64,000 nucleotides of DNA from Saccharopolyspora erythraea (lineage in GTDB: Bacteria; Actinomycetota; Actinomycetes; Mycobacteriales; Pseudonocardiaceae), in contig NZ_CP054839.1 in assembly GCF_018141105.1 (NCBI RefSeq), positions 6,389,411 through 6,453,410 of the forward strand. The letters are read 5' to 3'. Positions 8,926-17,844 of this stretch are shown here, piece by piece. The notes beneath the pieces are model-generated. The model was given only the letters and a program-made list of their open reading frames with translations, had not been told where the DNA came from and searched no databases. The number at the start of each line of letters is the position of its first letter. The stretch's first letter is position 1. A program made the translations under genes and the position numbers.

Positions 8926-9890
8926 CATCGCACTGGCCGCCGAGTCGTGTCCATCGCACAGCGTGCCACGCGTGTCTTCCGCTCCCAGCATGGTGAGCTG
9001 GTAGTACCGGCGCGGATCGAGGCTGGGCCCCGCCCCACAGCACCGCTACCGGAGCCCCGGCTGACGCTCGCTCAGCAAGCGGAGCGGGTTCGCAGTCTGT
9101 GACCTCGACATCCACCGTGGCCACGGCCCCGACCGAAGTAGCGACGCACTTTGTCCTTCGTCCCTGACGTAGGGGACCGTTAAGCGAGGTTGATCCTGCA
9201 TGAGAAGGGCCCCGCTGCGGCCCGCAGTGGGCGCAGCGGGGCACCTCGTCCAAAGACCACCAGTACCGCCCAGACCCTCCTTCGCCGTCGCCCGGACATG
9301 GTCGACGACGACCACACCGAGGCCGGGGACGCCCGCCTGCACCTCGACACCACCGAACACCGAAGTTTGATGCGGGAGGATCTGGCCGCCGCCGCGGCTA
9401 TCGGACTGGTCGTTGTCGCGCCGCCGGCCGACTCGGCGCTTGAGGAACACCGGAACGGAAACTGGCGCCAAGCCCTCGTCGGCCCTGCTCGCTGATCGCC
9501 AGGGTGCTGGCTTTGGCCGGTTCTTGCGCTCATCCCACAGATAACGCTCTATTATCTGCAACATCGCCAAGCACGTCCCACAGAACGTCCCCGCGTCGGC
9601 GGGTGAAGCGTCCCTGGCTTTTGTTCGACGGTCGCCGGACGTGCGCCACGGACCCCATTCCAGTACCCGGCTGATCTGAGCGGGCCGAACACGGCCGGTG
9701 GCGGGCGGCAGTGACGCACCGGGGCGGCGGAATTCGGCCCCCTGGTTGCACGATGGCGTTGTCCTACCGTGCGTCTCCCTGACGGTACCGCTCTGTTCAC
9801 GCCCGCAGTCGCGTGGTGAGACGGCTCAGAGAGCCTGCCGCCGTCGCGCTGCCTGAGCTCCACGAACCGGCTCACTACTGATCGTCGGTC
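8926..9890. other. long intergenic stretch without a supportable gene
   Basis: About 960 bases separate the DUF2236 gene from the IS3 element. Open frames occur on both strands (for example minus 9046-9570 and plus 9190-9495), but codon positions are mixed and nothing is recognisable. It is probably decayed accessory DNA at the left end of the island. Confidence 0.4.
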
Positions 9891-9929
9891 TGATGTTCCC
9901 TGAGTTTTGTGGAGCCGGTTTTCTGGAGT

Positions 9930-10781
9930 TTAGGCGACGGGCTGGATGCTCGGGTGGTGGTTTTCGTACTCGATCGGGGTGAGCATGCCGAGTGCGCTGT
10001 GGCGGCGTTGGCGGTTGTAGAAGATCTCGAGGTACTCGAAGATGGCGTTGGCCAGTTCGATCCTGGTCTTCCACTGTTTGCGGTTGAGTACTTTGGTTTG
10101 CATGCGTCCCCAGAAGGACTCGATGACGGCGTTGTCGTAGCAGTCACCGATGGAACCCATCGAGGGCACGAGCCCTGATTCCTGAACGCGGCGGGTAAAT
10201 GCCCAGGATGTGTACTGAACTCCGTGGTCCGAGTGGATGATCGTTTCGCCGGTGGGGCTGCGGTTGTGCACGGCCATTCCGAGCGCGCTGGTGACCAGCG
10301 TCGAGGTCTGGCTGCTGTCGATGGACCAGCCCACGACACGGCGCGAGTAGGTGTCCAGCACGACCGCGCAGTAGACCTTACCTTCCCTGGTGGGGTGTTC
10401 GGTGATATCGGTGACCCAGAGCTGGTCTGGCCCGTGGCGCGTGAACTTGCGGTCAACAAGATCGGCCGCGGCTGGCGTTTCGGGCTTGGGCCGCTACCGC
10501 TTTTTGGCTGGAAGTCCTTTGATGCCAGCACGTTTCATCAACATCTCGACGGTGTTGTGCCCGACGGTGATCCCGCGCCCGGCGGTGAGTTCAACATGGA
10601 CGCGTGGTGCTCCATAGGTTCCTCTCGAGGCAGCGTGGACCTGCCGGATGACATCGGTCAGCCACGCGTGCCGCACCGAACGCGCTGACGGCGGCCGCGA
10701 AAGCCAGGCGTAATAGCCAGACTCTGACACTCTCAGCACCCGGGTGGTCAGCTGTACCGGCAGCCCTTCGCCTGCCATCAC
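9930..10781 (-). pseudogene. IS3 orfB transposase with one in-frame amber codon
   Basis: One frame runs from ATG 10781 to 9930 and is interrupted only by a TAG at 10494-10496, right after GIKGLPAKKR. The part before the stop holds the HTH_21 region (SESGYYAWLSRPPS, YGAPRVHVEL). The part after it holds the rve/DDE core: QLWVTDITEHP, VVLDTYSRRVVGWS, IIHSDHGVQYTS, then YDNAVIESFWGRMQ and NRQRRHSALGMLTPIEYE. So all catalytic residues survive downstream. Without suppression of the amber codon the product is truncated and inactive. The start overlaps orfA. Confidence 0.8.
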
Positions 10782-11071
10782 TTTGATGGCCTCGTACCGT
10801 CTTTTGGGGGCACCACATCGCCGAGCAACTCTGCAGCCCGGCGATGGGTGGCCAGCTCTGCCTCGAGCTCGGCGATGCGCTTACGCGCGGTCACGAGCTC
10901 TGCGGCCTCACTGCTGGTGCTCCCGGGCATCTGCCCGGTATCGATGAGATGCTGGCGGCGCCAGTTGTAGATCGTCTGATCGCTGATGCCGAGATCGTGC
11001 GCGACAGGCCGGCCAGACTCGACGAGATCAAGAACCTTGCGGCGGAATTCCGCGGGATACCGGCGGGGCAA
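10778..11071 (-). CDS. IS3 orfA (transposase helix-turn-helix subunit)
   Basis: This 97-residue protein begins MPRRYPAEFRRKVLDLVESG, has the HTH (VAHDLGISDQTIYNWRR) and a leucine-zipper-like helix (ELVTARKRIAELEAELATHRR). It binds the terminal repeats of the element and normally forms the OrfAB fusion by -1 frameshifting; a C5A4G run at the end of the gene (about 10806-10814 read on the minus strand) is a possible slip site. The stop overlaps the orfB start by four bases. Confidence 0.85.
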   Translation of the reverse strand: MPRRYPAEFRRKVLDLVESGRPVAHDLGISDQTIYNWRRQHLIDTGQMPGSTSSEAAELVTARKRIAELEAELATHRRAAELLGDVVPPKDGTRPSK

Positions 11072-11142
11072 CGAACCTCCCAGAGGTCGAGTAGATCACT
11101 GAATATCCAGTAACCCGACTCCACCGAACCGGGGGTAGATCA

Positions 11143-11405
11143 CCGAGGATGGCGAGGTAGGTCAGGGCGAGCATGGCCAGGGTGGTGAACCGGTACCAGG
11201 CGTGCCACCGGCGGACCTGGTACTGGTCGAGCCCAACGAGGCTCTTGCCGTTCTGGAACGAATCCTCGATCCGCCACCGTGTTCCGGCGACCCGCACCAG
11301 GTCGGCCAGGGCCACCGGGCGAGGTGTAAAGCAGCGGTGGTAGGCGTGCTCGCCGGTGGCTCGGTTACGGCGGATGAGCACCCACTGGCCCGGGTGTGCG
11401 GGCAT
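11143..11405 (-). pseudogene. IS701-family transposase C-terminal remnant
   Basis: About 85 residues from MPAHPGQWVLIRRN to LALTYLAILG are nearly identical to the C-terminal part of the intact IS701 transposase at 32.0-33.4 kb (GTRWRIEDSFQNGKSLVGLD and so on). The copy stops exactly where the IS3 end begins at 11142, and it lacks everything N-terminal of the MPAHPGQ segment. It is a double-truncated scrap. Confidence 0.85.
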
Positions 11406-11530
11406 TTGGTCGCCAGTTCGGGGATGGTCCGGGCGCCGAGGATCGGCCCGGTCTCCGCCGCATCGCGAAGCCTGCCCGAACTTGGCGAGTCGTGCCCGCC
11501 CTGGCGGTCACGCTCGGCCACGATCAGAGC

Positions 11531-11788
11531 GTGATCACTCCAGACCCGAACTACCTCCGGCAGTCCGCACAGCACGCCGCCGCACGCGAAGGCCAGTTTT
11601 GGCGCGACATTGCCACGCTCGGCATCGGCGACGACCAAGCCGAGCGCTGCCTCCACGCTGTCCTTCTCGAAGCCGAGCAGGGCGCCGACATCCCCGACCC
11701 CTATAACGTCGTCACGCAGCGGCTCGCCGCCGGTCCGACATGGCGCCCCATGCCAGAAAGCACCCGCCGATTGTCCGCGCCGCCGTGA
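11531..11788 (+). CDS. small hypothetical protein (85 aa)
   Basis: From GTG 11531 the frame has strong actinomycete codon bias. The product is acidic and helical (QSAQHAAAREGQFWRDIATL, then DDQAERCLHAVLLEAEQGAD). It has no signal or membrane part and I do not recognise it. The frame is open further upstream, so the start is a guess. It sits next to a remnant of a second small gene (11846-11945) whose intact counterpart lies at 14438; both look like integrative-element cargo. Confidence 0.45.
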   Translation: MITPDPNYLRQSAQHAAAREGQFWRDIATLGIGDDQAERCLHAVLLEAEQGADIPDPYNVVTQRLAAGPTWRPMPESTRRLSAPP

Positions 11789-11845
11789 CGGCCAGGGTAG
11801 GGCCGTTGCCCGCGTGCGCCTCGGCAACACACCCGCGGCTACCTT

Positions 11846-11945
11846 GACGAACTCGCGCGACGCTGGACTTGACGAACTCCCGGCTGGCATCGTGCGCCTG
11901 GCGCTCAAAGCCCCCGACGCCGTGATGCGCGAACCACAGCTCTGA
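11846..11945 (+). pseudogene. decayed copy of the 14438 small gene
   Basis: The last 28 codons (LDELPAGIVRLALKAPDAVMREPQL) match the C-terminus of the protein at 14438-14701 with few changes. Upstream, indels of one to two bases break the frame. The DNA before it (about 11750-11830) also matches DNA before the other copy (about 14295-14370). Confidence 0.55.
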
Positions 11946-12214
11946 TCACCACGTCCGCTGTTCGCCCAGCGAGGGAGGAGCCCGGGTGTGGCAAGTCAGA
12001 TTCGGTTGCTGTCCGGGTTTGCCGAGCGGGTGGATTCTGATGCGGCTGATCGCCGTCGCACTCGCCCGCCCGCTGCCGTGTCCAGCTGACATACGAGCAT
12101 TTATTAGCTTTCAACTCGTACAGAAGTTACCACTCGTCGCCGGGGAACATGATGGCCGCAAAGCTGTCGAAACACGATCGCGGCGCACCCCGAAACGCCA
12201 GCGACCTCGGCGGG

Positions 12215-12472
12215 TCAGTACGTGTTGTTGCCGGTGGTCTGAACAAACAGGCACGATGGAGCTACAGTGGTAGCGTGCGGAGCTACGCGGTCAGCCAGCT
12301 GGCTTCCTGCAGGCCGTTCTCTTTCGAGCCTTGTGAGCGCCCTGCGGACAACGGTGCAGCCACGTTTGTCCACAAGTGCATGGAATGCGGAGATGGCGGC
12401 GCTGTCTTCGTGCCCGGCGAGCTTCAGAAGAGCGCGCAGCTCGAACAGGCAAGCAGCCTCATTAGCTGTCAC
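12215..12472 (-). CDS. small hypothetical protein (85 aa)
   Basis: GTG 12472 overlaps, as GTGA, the stop of an upstream minus-strand frame that ends MALRDVGP, and an AAGGGACGTGGGA stretch lies ahead of it. The product starts MTANEAACLFELRALLKLAG and is helical with several cysteines. The third-position bias is moderate. No family recognised. It may belong to a pair of small genes with the 12469-12802 region. Confidence 0.35.
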   Translation of the reverse strand: MTANEAACLFELRALLKLAGHEDSAAISAFHALVDKRGCTVVRRALTRLERERPAGSQLADRVAPHATTVAPSCLFVQTTGNNTY

Positions 12473-12802
12473 GGTCCCACGTCCCTTAAAGCCATGCCTT
12501 CCCCCCTGTAGTCATGTTCTCCGGATCGGCAGGACCCGGGTCCGTGCCGCGGCTTGCGGGAGGTACCTGGCTGCTTCGCCATGTCGCGCCTCGGTGGGTG
12601 TTGAGGAGGACAGGGATCCTTGAACCCGAAGCGATCGCGGAGCGCGTTGGCGAGGAATTCGCAGCCTGACTGTGTCTGGATCCGCGAGTCGCCGTTGGAG
12701 GTGGGCGTCGGGGTCCTCGGTAGGCCACTGAGGAACAGCAGAGGTCTCCGTCGCGATCTGCCCCAAGGGCGAGACAAGACGCATCATCTCGTAGTAGCTC
12801 AT
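12469..12802 (-). other. possible small hypothetical gene(s), frame uncertain
   Basis: Two overlapping minus-strand frames compete here: one starting MSYYEMMRLVSPLGQIATETS (12802) looks coding at its beginning, the other (ending at 12469) looks coding at its end (CEFLANALRDRFGFKDP). A single frameshift would join them into one gene of about 110 codons coupled to the gene at 12472. I cannot decide between sequencing/mutational frameshift and chance. Confidence 0.3.
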
Positions 12803-12911
12803 CTCGGCTTTTCTCCACAGTTGGGCTCGGCATTCGGGGGCCAGAGCACCGGTGAATGGCCCCGGCCCCCGAAGTCAGCGGAAGTTTTCAACAAGATGCA
12901 GGTGAGTTTGG

Positions 12912-13328
12912 TTAGAAGTCGAACACCACACCTGTTTCCACACGCAAGGCACAGCTGTTGGAATAGGTTTCTTCGAAACGGACTTCGGATCCACGCCAGG
13001 TGCCTGTAGCGCTGGCCGTGACCGGAGCGTATTCCAGCGTGCACGCACGGGGCTCTTCGGCCCTCAAAGCTGTGAAAGATCCACCGACTTGGTCGAGTTG
13101 AGCACAGGCTTCCACGGTCCGCTTGTGGTTGCCGCCCGTCGGGTGGCAGCGCAACACGACCGTGCGGCTCACGCCCGAACCGTCGCTGGAAACAGAGAGG
13201 CGAACCGTACTCGCGACACTCTTCTTCGGTGCGGCCGACGTCTCCGTGGCGACCGCCACAGGCGCTGATACCGCGCCGATCAGGGCAGCGCCAACAATTA
13301 GAGCGCGTCGCTTCGACTTAGCAAACAT
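12912..13328 (-). CDS. SSI-family secreted serine protease inhibitor
   Basis: A 138-residue precursor with a signal peptide (KRRALIVGAALIGAVSAPVAVA, cleavage near residue 27-33) and a mature domain of the Streptomyces subtilisin inhibitor family (I16). Diagnostic blocks are VVLRCHPTGGNHKRTVEACA, CTLEYAPVTASATGTWRGS, FEETYSNSCALR and the ending TGVVFDF. Four cysteines fit the two disulfides of SSI. By alignment with the SSI reactive loop (C-P-M-V-Y), the site here reads C-T-L-E-Y, so P1 is Leu, pointing to subtilisin/chymotrypsin-like targets (inference). A strong GGAGGAAG lies seven bases before the ATG. Such inhibitors control extracellular proteases during development. Confidence 0.9.
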   Translation of the reverse strand: MFAKSKRRALIVGAALIGAVSAPVAVATETSAAPKKSVASTVRLSVSSDGSGVSRTVVLRCHPTGGNHKRTVEACAQLDQVGGSFTALRAEEPRACTLEYAPVTASATGTWRGSEVRFEETYSNSCALRVETGVVFDF

Positions 13329-14437
13329 TCGTCTTCCTCCAGAAAGGGAAGAGCCACAACTCTAGGGACAAGGGGTTGGGATGTCGATCAACCGTTGCCG
13401 AACCGTTGCACAAGCAGCGTTCGTACCGGGTTGCTCATTGCGCGACCTCTGATTTGTCGCCAGTGGTGACGCAGAGACATCGTGCGAGTCCAGGCCACGG
13501 ATCAATGCGAAGCAGGACTCTGGTTCTGTTCGAACACACGCAACGCTAGCCCGTTACAGCCTGCACATATCCGTTAGACCATACGGGTGATGAACCAGGA
13601 ATTTACCCGACTGAGTCGTCACAGTTGGGAGTCTGCTAATACAGCGCTCCTTACCCCGATGCGTCGAGGCCTGAGACGTCCTCGTCACTTGTTACGGCCT
13701 TCCGCAGTCCGCCCCACCCTGGCTGCCGCCTGGAAACTTAAAAGGCGCTGGATTGTCACGAAAAATTCGAGTTCACCTGGAGCCGGTGAACGGTTTTCGC
13801 ATTCCTTGAGGTTTCAATATAGTATACGTTGAGAAACGAATGGAATCGGCTCTACCGGATCGCGGACGCGGGAAGTTAGCGTGTCCCGCGGCTGGTGAGC
13901 GCCTGTTGCCTCCCCCTGACCGGCACTCACCAGTGTTCCGGTCGCAGCGCCCCTGCACCCCCTCCGGGCGGCGCGCGATCCCACCGCAAGCAGTAGGCAC
14001 GCGGTGGCTGCGGAGCGTCCACACCTGTCCTCGGCGTCGGGGCCAGGGCAGGTGCGGACGCTTCAAGATTCAGGAAGCATCTGTCTTGCGGTGTAGGCGC
14101 CGAGTACCGCAGAGCGTGACCGACAGTTCGGTGGAACTGAGGGGCGACGCTCCACTGCGTGATCCCATGCAACGAACCCGCATGCGGCATCCCGACCAGC
14201 GGCGGCAACATCTGTGGCGCAGGTCTTGGCAAAACTCGACTTCACCTCGCCGCTGTCGCCGACTTGGTCGACATGGAACTTGAGGCCAGTAAGCACTCGC
14301 TGATCGTCCGCGCCACTGTGACGGCTGGATAGAACCGTGCCCACGCGCACCTGGCACCCCCCAATAGCGTCGCGCATCCGGCGGCGCGAGGTTTCGCGAG
14401 GTAGAAAGGCCACCGAGCCATACCTCGGGGGGATGCC
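13329..14437. other. 1.1-kb region without a supportable gene
   Basis: The stretch 13440-13840 is clearly less GC-rich than the rest and has stops in all frames; it includes the SSI promoter. From 13840 on, open frames exist on both strands, but they lack recognisable domains. The part 14295-14370 is a copy of DNA at 11750-11830. I see decayed mobile-element DNA and nothing more. Confidence 0.4.
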
Positions 14438-14701
14438 GTGACCACCGAACGCCAGTACCGGCAGCGCCGCGCCGCCCGTGACCGCATCGCCGCCGCAGCC
14501 GACCGAGCCCGCACGACCGCCAGCCGCGGCCAAGCCGAACACGCCGCCGGCCGCGCCCCCGTCATGCCCGCCGACCGGTTCGTCTTTATCGGCCTGCTTG
14601 ACGAACTCGCGCTTGCCGCTGGACTTGGCCAACTCCCGGCCGGCGTCCTGCGCCTGGCGCTCGAAGCCTCCGACGCCGTCATGCGCGAACCACAGCCCTG
14701 A
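14438..14701 (+). CDS. small hypothetical protein (87 aa), element-associated
   Basis: Start GTG 14438 (GTGACCACCGAACGC) with GGGGGATG-type purines just upstream. The product has a very basic, alanine-rich N-terminal helix (QYRQRRAARDRIAAAADRAR) and an acidic/hydrophobic C-terminal helix (LDELALAAGLGQLPAGVLRL). A charged helical protein of this kind could be a DNA-binding or partner-binding small protein; no family is recognised. The frame opposite is also open but is its shadow. A broken paralogue lies at 11846-11945, which supports a real gene. Confidence 0.5.
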   Translation: MTTERQYRQRRAARDRIAAAADRARTTASRGQAEHAAGRAPVMPADRFVFIGLLDELALAAGLGQLPAGVLRLALEASDAVMREPQP

Positions 14702-14780
14702 TGACCATGCCCTCTTCGCCGCAGGACATCGCCCGAGCTAGGCGAAGCTCGTCCTGAGTGCGCACCGCCATGTGGCACCC

Positions 14781-15227
14781 TCAGCCGGTTCGACTCGCCC
14801 TATCCGACTCCGAATCCAGCAGACGCTGCAAGCGTTCCAGGGCACAGCAGTGGGCGTCCACCGCGCGGTCGAGCCTGTCGTCACGGCAGCCGGTGGCGTA
14901 CAAGGTCGCCGCGATCTCATTCATCGTCGGTCCGAGCTCGGCCAACCGTTGCGAGATCACTCGCAGTTCGGCAACGAGCCCGCCCGGTACCTGGTCCGGC
15001 GTACCGCGGGAGGAACTCGTGCTCTGTGCCGAGGGCACCGGTGTCGGGGCGGGATCAGTCACGCCTTCCACTATGCGTACGACAACCTGGCCGACACCCG
15101 GTTTCTCTGTGTCCTCTTCCAGGCCGAGCGTGTCCTCTGTGAGGACACATACGGAAACAGGACGCCCTCCACTCGGGGATGCTTGCGCTTGCCTCCGGTA
15201 CGTGAGCCCGCGACCAGGGGAAATCAT
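14781..15227 (-). CDS. hypothetical protein (helical, possibly mobile-element borne)
   Basis: The minus-strand frame has a coding look from about VSVCVLTEDTLGLEEDTEKP onward and ends with a long helix (LVAELRVISQRLAELGPTMN, then CALERLQRLLDSESDRAS). The middle is Pro/Ser/Thr-rich. The true start may be one of several internal GTG codons, so the protein may be shorter than 148 residues. The opposite strand is also open over this stretch, but its product is Ser/Thr/Arg-rich without structure, typical of a shadow. Function unknown. Confidence 0.4.
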   Translation of the reverse strand: MISPGRGLTYRRQAQASPSGGRPVSVCVLTEDTLGLEEDTEKPGVGQVVVRIVEGVTDPAPTPVPSAQSTSSSRGTPDQVPGGLVAELRVISQRLAELGPTMNEIAATLYATGCRDDRLDRAVDAHCCALERLQRLLDSESDRASRTG

Positions 15228-15293
15228 CGCGACCTGGACAAAAACGCGCTGGCTTACCCGGGTGCGGCGTCGTTCGATGCTGACCGATCGCGG

Positions 15294-15545
15294 TCAGTCG
15301 GTGTTCGGTGACGATGCGGTCGGCCTCTGCTCATCGCAGGACTGCGGCGGTAACACGCGCTCCCATGACGGAGAGCGGCGCAACATCGCTGCCGGGATCA
15401 TCGAGGGCACACGCTCGCCGCTGGGCCGTTCGTGGGTGACCTCTTCACCGACGACATGCCATCGGTCACGAGGTGTGGGCTGCTCCTCGTCGGGGGCGGG
15501 TCGCTCGCCCGCCGCGACATAGATCTCGTGGTCGACGCCTTCCAC
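15294..15545 (-). CDS. hypothetical protein (83 aa)
   Basis: It starts MEGVDHEIYVAAGERPAPDE and is rich in Glu/Pro/Arg with little secondary structure. It lies 66 bases upstream of the previous hypothetical on the same strand, so the two could form an operon or be two halves of one frameshifted gene. No recognised family. Confidence 0.35.
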   Translation of the reverse strand: MEGVDHEIYVAAGERPAPDEEQPTPRDRWHVVGEEVTHERPSGERVPSMIPAAMLRRSPSWERVLPPQSCDEQRPTASSPNTD

Positions 15546-16392
15546 TGCTGCTCCTGCGTTCCCCGCCTGGTGGTTCTGAATGCGATCCTGCCACGTGCAG
15601 CATCCGCCCCACCGACATCGGCCGACGGTGCGGCAGCACGTGGACTCGTCGAGATCACCGGATCAAGCGACCGTGACGACGGGGCACTGCTTCCTCGGCC
15701 GCGTCACCAAGGCGATCGCGATCGACAGCTTGACGCTGCGGTGCGGGTTTGCGCCGTGAGCCGTCCACGTTCCGCTGCTCCTCCCATGCCAAGGCTTGAC
15801 CCTTCACAAGGGCACGACCAGGGCAAACACATCGACCAGCAGCAACTACGACGCCTACACGTCGGCAACCGTCCGCAGCACGCTTACGACCAGGGAAAAC
15901 ACTATCTCGCCAGGTCGAGCCCAGCACTGCGCGACCAGCGAAAATTGCGATCGGTACGCAGCGTCGTCGACGACATGGTCAAGATCAAGAGCTTTGTCTC
16001 CTTGCCCCCGAGCCGTGGCGCTCATGGCAACTGCGGTTTCCAAGACTGGAAACACGAAACGGCTGTTGAAGACCGGCGTCGGCTGTGAACGTGAGGCTCG
16101 TGCGGCACGCACCGCGATGAACCGGTAGCCGGGGTTGCCCCCTCGCCACGGGATCACCAAAGAGGCGAGAGCGACGGATCCAGCGCTCGAACCCCTGCGG
16201 TGGGATCTCGGCTGACTGATGCCTACGCGGGGAAGGTTCGAGCGGCAAGCCCCGTGCGAACTCGTCCGCTCGTTCCTCGCTCCCGACTTCGCACTTTCCG
16301 GGCTGGCCGCTCTCCCCCTCCCCGCGTCGAGACGGCATCAGCCGAGACCCCACCGCAGGGTCCGGCAAGTTGATTCCACCATGGAGAAATTG
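15546..16392. other. region with repeated CGACCAG-AAA motifs and possible decayed gene
   Basis: No gene is well supported. A minus-strand frame at 15855-16160 has good codon bias over its first 50 codons and then loses it. Within 15812-15949 the motif CGACCAG(G/C)G(A/C)AAA occurs three times (about 15816, 15887, 15932) and a variant CGACCAGCAGCAAC at 15832. These could be iterons or simply repeats inside a decayed gene. Confidence 0.3.
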
Positions 16393-17133
16393 ATGTCCTG
16401 GTCCGAACTTGACCAGCAGATTCTGCCCGACGACACACGCTGGGGGCAGGGCTTCGCCGGACACGCCTACACCGACAGCGAACTCGCCGAGTTCACCCAG
16501 CACGTGGCCGAGACCCCGCAGCCCGGCTACGGACCGCGCCTGCACACCTCGGCCGAGGGGTTCGAGCGCACCGAACACGGCTACGTCCTGCCGCCCGGCT
16601 ACGACGCGACCGGCGCGCCGCACCGTGCCGGTGTGAACCCGGCGCGGCTCGACCCCGATATTCCGACGGCGGCGGACGCCTGGCAGCTTTCCGCTGCGCT
16701 GCAGCAGCACTTTTGGCAGGGCGGGTTCGCCCTGGACCAGCACGGCAGGCCCGTCCATCCGCACGCCGACCAGCTGCTGGACAGCATTGGCATGAACACC
16801 GGCATCGGGTGGGGACGGCGGCTCGGCGAAAACGTCCTCGTCGACGCCGTGGTCCTCATCGGTGACGGGGTCCTGCTGTGGGCCACCGGCGATGCCGGCC
16901 GGTGGGCCCTACCCGGCGGATACCCGGTTCCCGGGGACTACGGGCTGACCGATGCCGACTGGAACGCGGGCCGGCGCCCGGTCACCGTGGAGGGCATCCA
17001 GGCCACCGCGCGGCGCAAGGTTGCCGCGGAGACCGGCATTGACCTGCCGCAGGACTGCCCTGGTGAGATCGTGCGCGGGATCCGCCCGATCAGCTCCCCG
17101 CACATTCTCCGGACTAAAGAGGCGTCCCGGTAG
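16393..17133 (+). CDS. Nudix-like protein, probably C-terminally truncated
   Basis: Start ATG 16393 is chosen because GGAGAAA lies seven bases upstream (itself overlapping another in-frame ATG at 16381). The 246-residue product resembles Nudix-type proteins carried by actinomycete integrative elements: an N-terminal extension, then VDAVVLIGDGVLLWATGDAG, RWALPGGYPVPGDYG and a Nudix-box region GIQATARRKVAAETGI. In a functional Nudix box (REUXEEXGU) one expects Glu residues where this protein has Lys and Ala, so metal-dependent hydrolase activity is doubtful. The C-terminus stops at SSPHILRTKEASR, about 40 residues earlier than usual. Probably a degenerate gene. Confidence 0.6.
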   Translation: MSWSELDQQILPDDTRWGQGFAGHAYTDSELAEFTQHVAETPQPGYGPRLHTSAEGFERTEHGYVLPPGYDATGAPHRAGVNPARLDPDIPTAADAWQLSAALQQHFWQGGFALDQHGRPVHPHADQLLDSIGMNTGIGWGRRLGENVLVDAVVLIGDGVLLWATGDAGRWALPGGYPVPGDYGLTDADWNAGRRPVTVEGIQATARRKVAAETGIDLPQDCPGEIVRGIRPISSPHILRTKEASR

Positions 17134-17265
17134 CTTTCGCGCAGCAGGCAACGTTTTAGCGTCTGAACTGCGATTACGTCGATCAGTCCGTGGCCATGCG
17201 GGCGGCGAGTTCCTCCGCGCTCGGCGTCCAGGCGCCGCGTTGAGCGTCGATCACTGCGCGGTGCT

Positions 17266-17844
17266 CTAGGGTCCGCGGCGTTCGGGCTGGGTATTCACCG
17301 TCGTGCCGCCGACGATGGCGCCGATGCCGGCGAAAGCAAGCATCAGCAGGATGTTCTCGTCTTTGTCCCGGTACGCGAACACGGCGGCGGTGAGCACGGT
17401 GAAGGCCGCAGTGGCGGAGCTGACCATGACCAGAAGTGTGCTCAGGCCGGCGAAGTGCGCGTCCGTCGCCTTCCACCCCACCACGATCGTGGCACCTGCC
17501 AGGGCGGACAGGACGAAGAGTCCGAGGCCGAGCAGGATCCCGGGCGCCGAGAGGTCGGCAAACTCGTCGCGGATCCTGTAGAAGGTCTCGCCTGACTCGG
17601 ACCTGCGGCGTTCGTACACGCTGAGGAATCCGATGATCCACAGCGTGCCGGTGATCGCGGTTGCCAGGAGCAGTTTGGACACGGGGCCCAGCGCCGTGAG
17701 CGTGGGGGCGTCGGGGTTCGTTCTGCGGCCCTGGTGGACTTGGATGACGGCTGCGGTCGTCTGGACCAGGGTGGCGGCGATGACGATCCACTTGATGACA
17801 TCGGAGTCGGGGGACATCTGCGGATGGTCTCGCGGTCGAGGCAC
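17266..17844 (-). CDS. four-helix membrane protein, unknown function
   Basis: The product (192 residues from GTG 17844, or 183 from the ATG at 17817) has about four to five hydrophobic helices: WIVIAATLVQTTAAVIQV, KLLLATAITGTLWIIGFL, GILLGLGLFVLSALAGATIV, LLVMVSSATAAFTVLTAAVF and a last one near the C-terminus. Between helices 2 and 3 lies a charged soluble loop. I know no family. Neither possible start has a good ribosome-binding site. Codon bias is normal for the genome. Confidence 0.55.
   Translation of the reverse strand: MPRPRDHPQMSPDSDVIKWIVIAATLVQTTAAVIQVHQGRRTNPDAPTLTALGPVSKLLLATAITGTLWIIGFLSVYERRRSESGETFYRIRDEFADLSAPGILLGLGLFVLSALAGATIVVGWKATDAHFAGLSTLLVMVSSATAAFTVLTAAVFAYRDKDENILLMLAFAGIGAIVGGTTVNTQPERRGP

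Larger units (their letters stand above)
9891..11142 (-). mobile_element. IS3-family insertion sequence
   Basis: The element carries overlapping orfA and orfB on the minus strand and is bounded by imperfect inverted repeats of about 40 bases. The left end reads TGATGTTCCCTGAGTTTTGT from 9891 and the right end, read inward from 11142, TGATCTACCCCCGGTTCGGT; both continue with GTGGAG, CGG and CTGGA at matching distance. The size, about 1.25 kb, is normal for IS3. No matching target duplication flanks it (GTC left, CCG right). It abuts, and probably cut, an older IS701 copy. Confidence 0.75.

Noticed and set aside
8926-9890. Possible small genes such as plus 9190-9495 or minus 9046-9570
   Set aside because: Mixed codon positions, no family resemblance, no ribosome-binding sites.
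14758-15522. A 254-codon plus-strand frame
   Set aside because: Ser/Thr/Arg-rich, no domains; the minus strand over the same bases has better codon bias.
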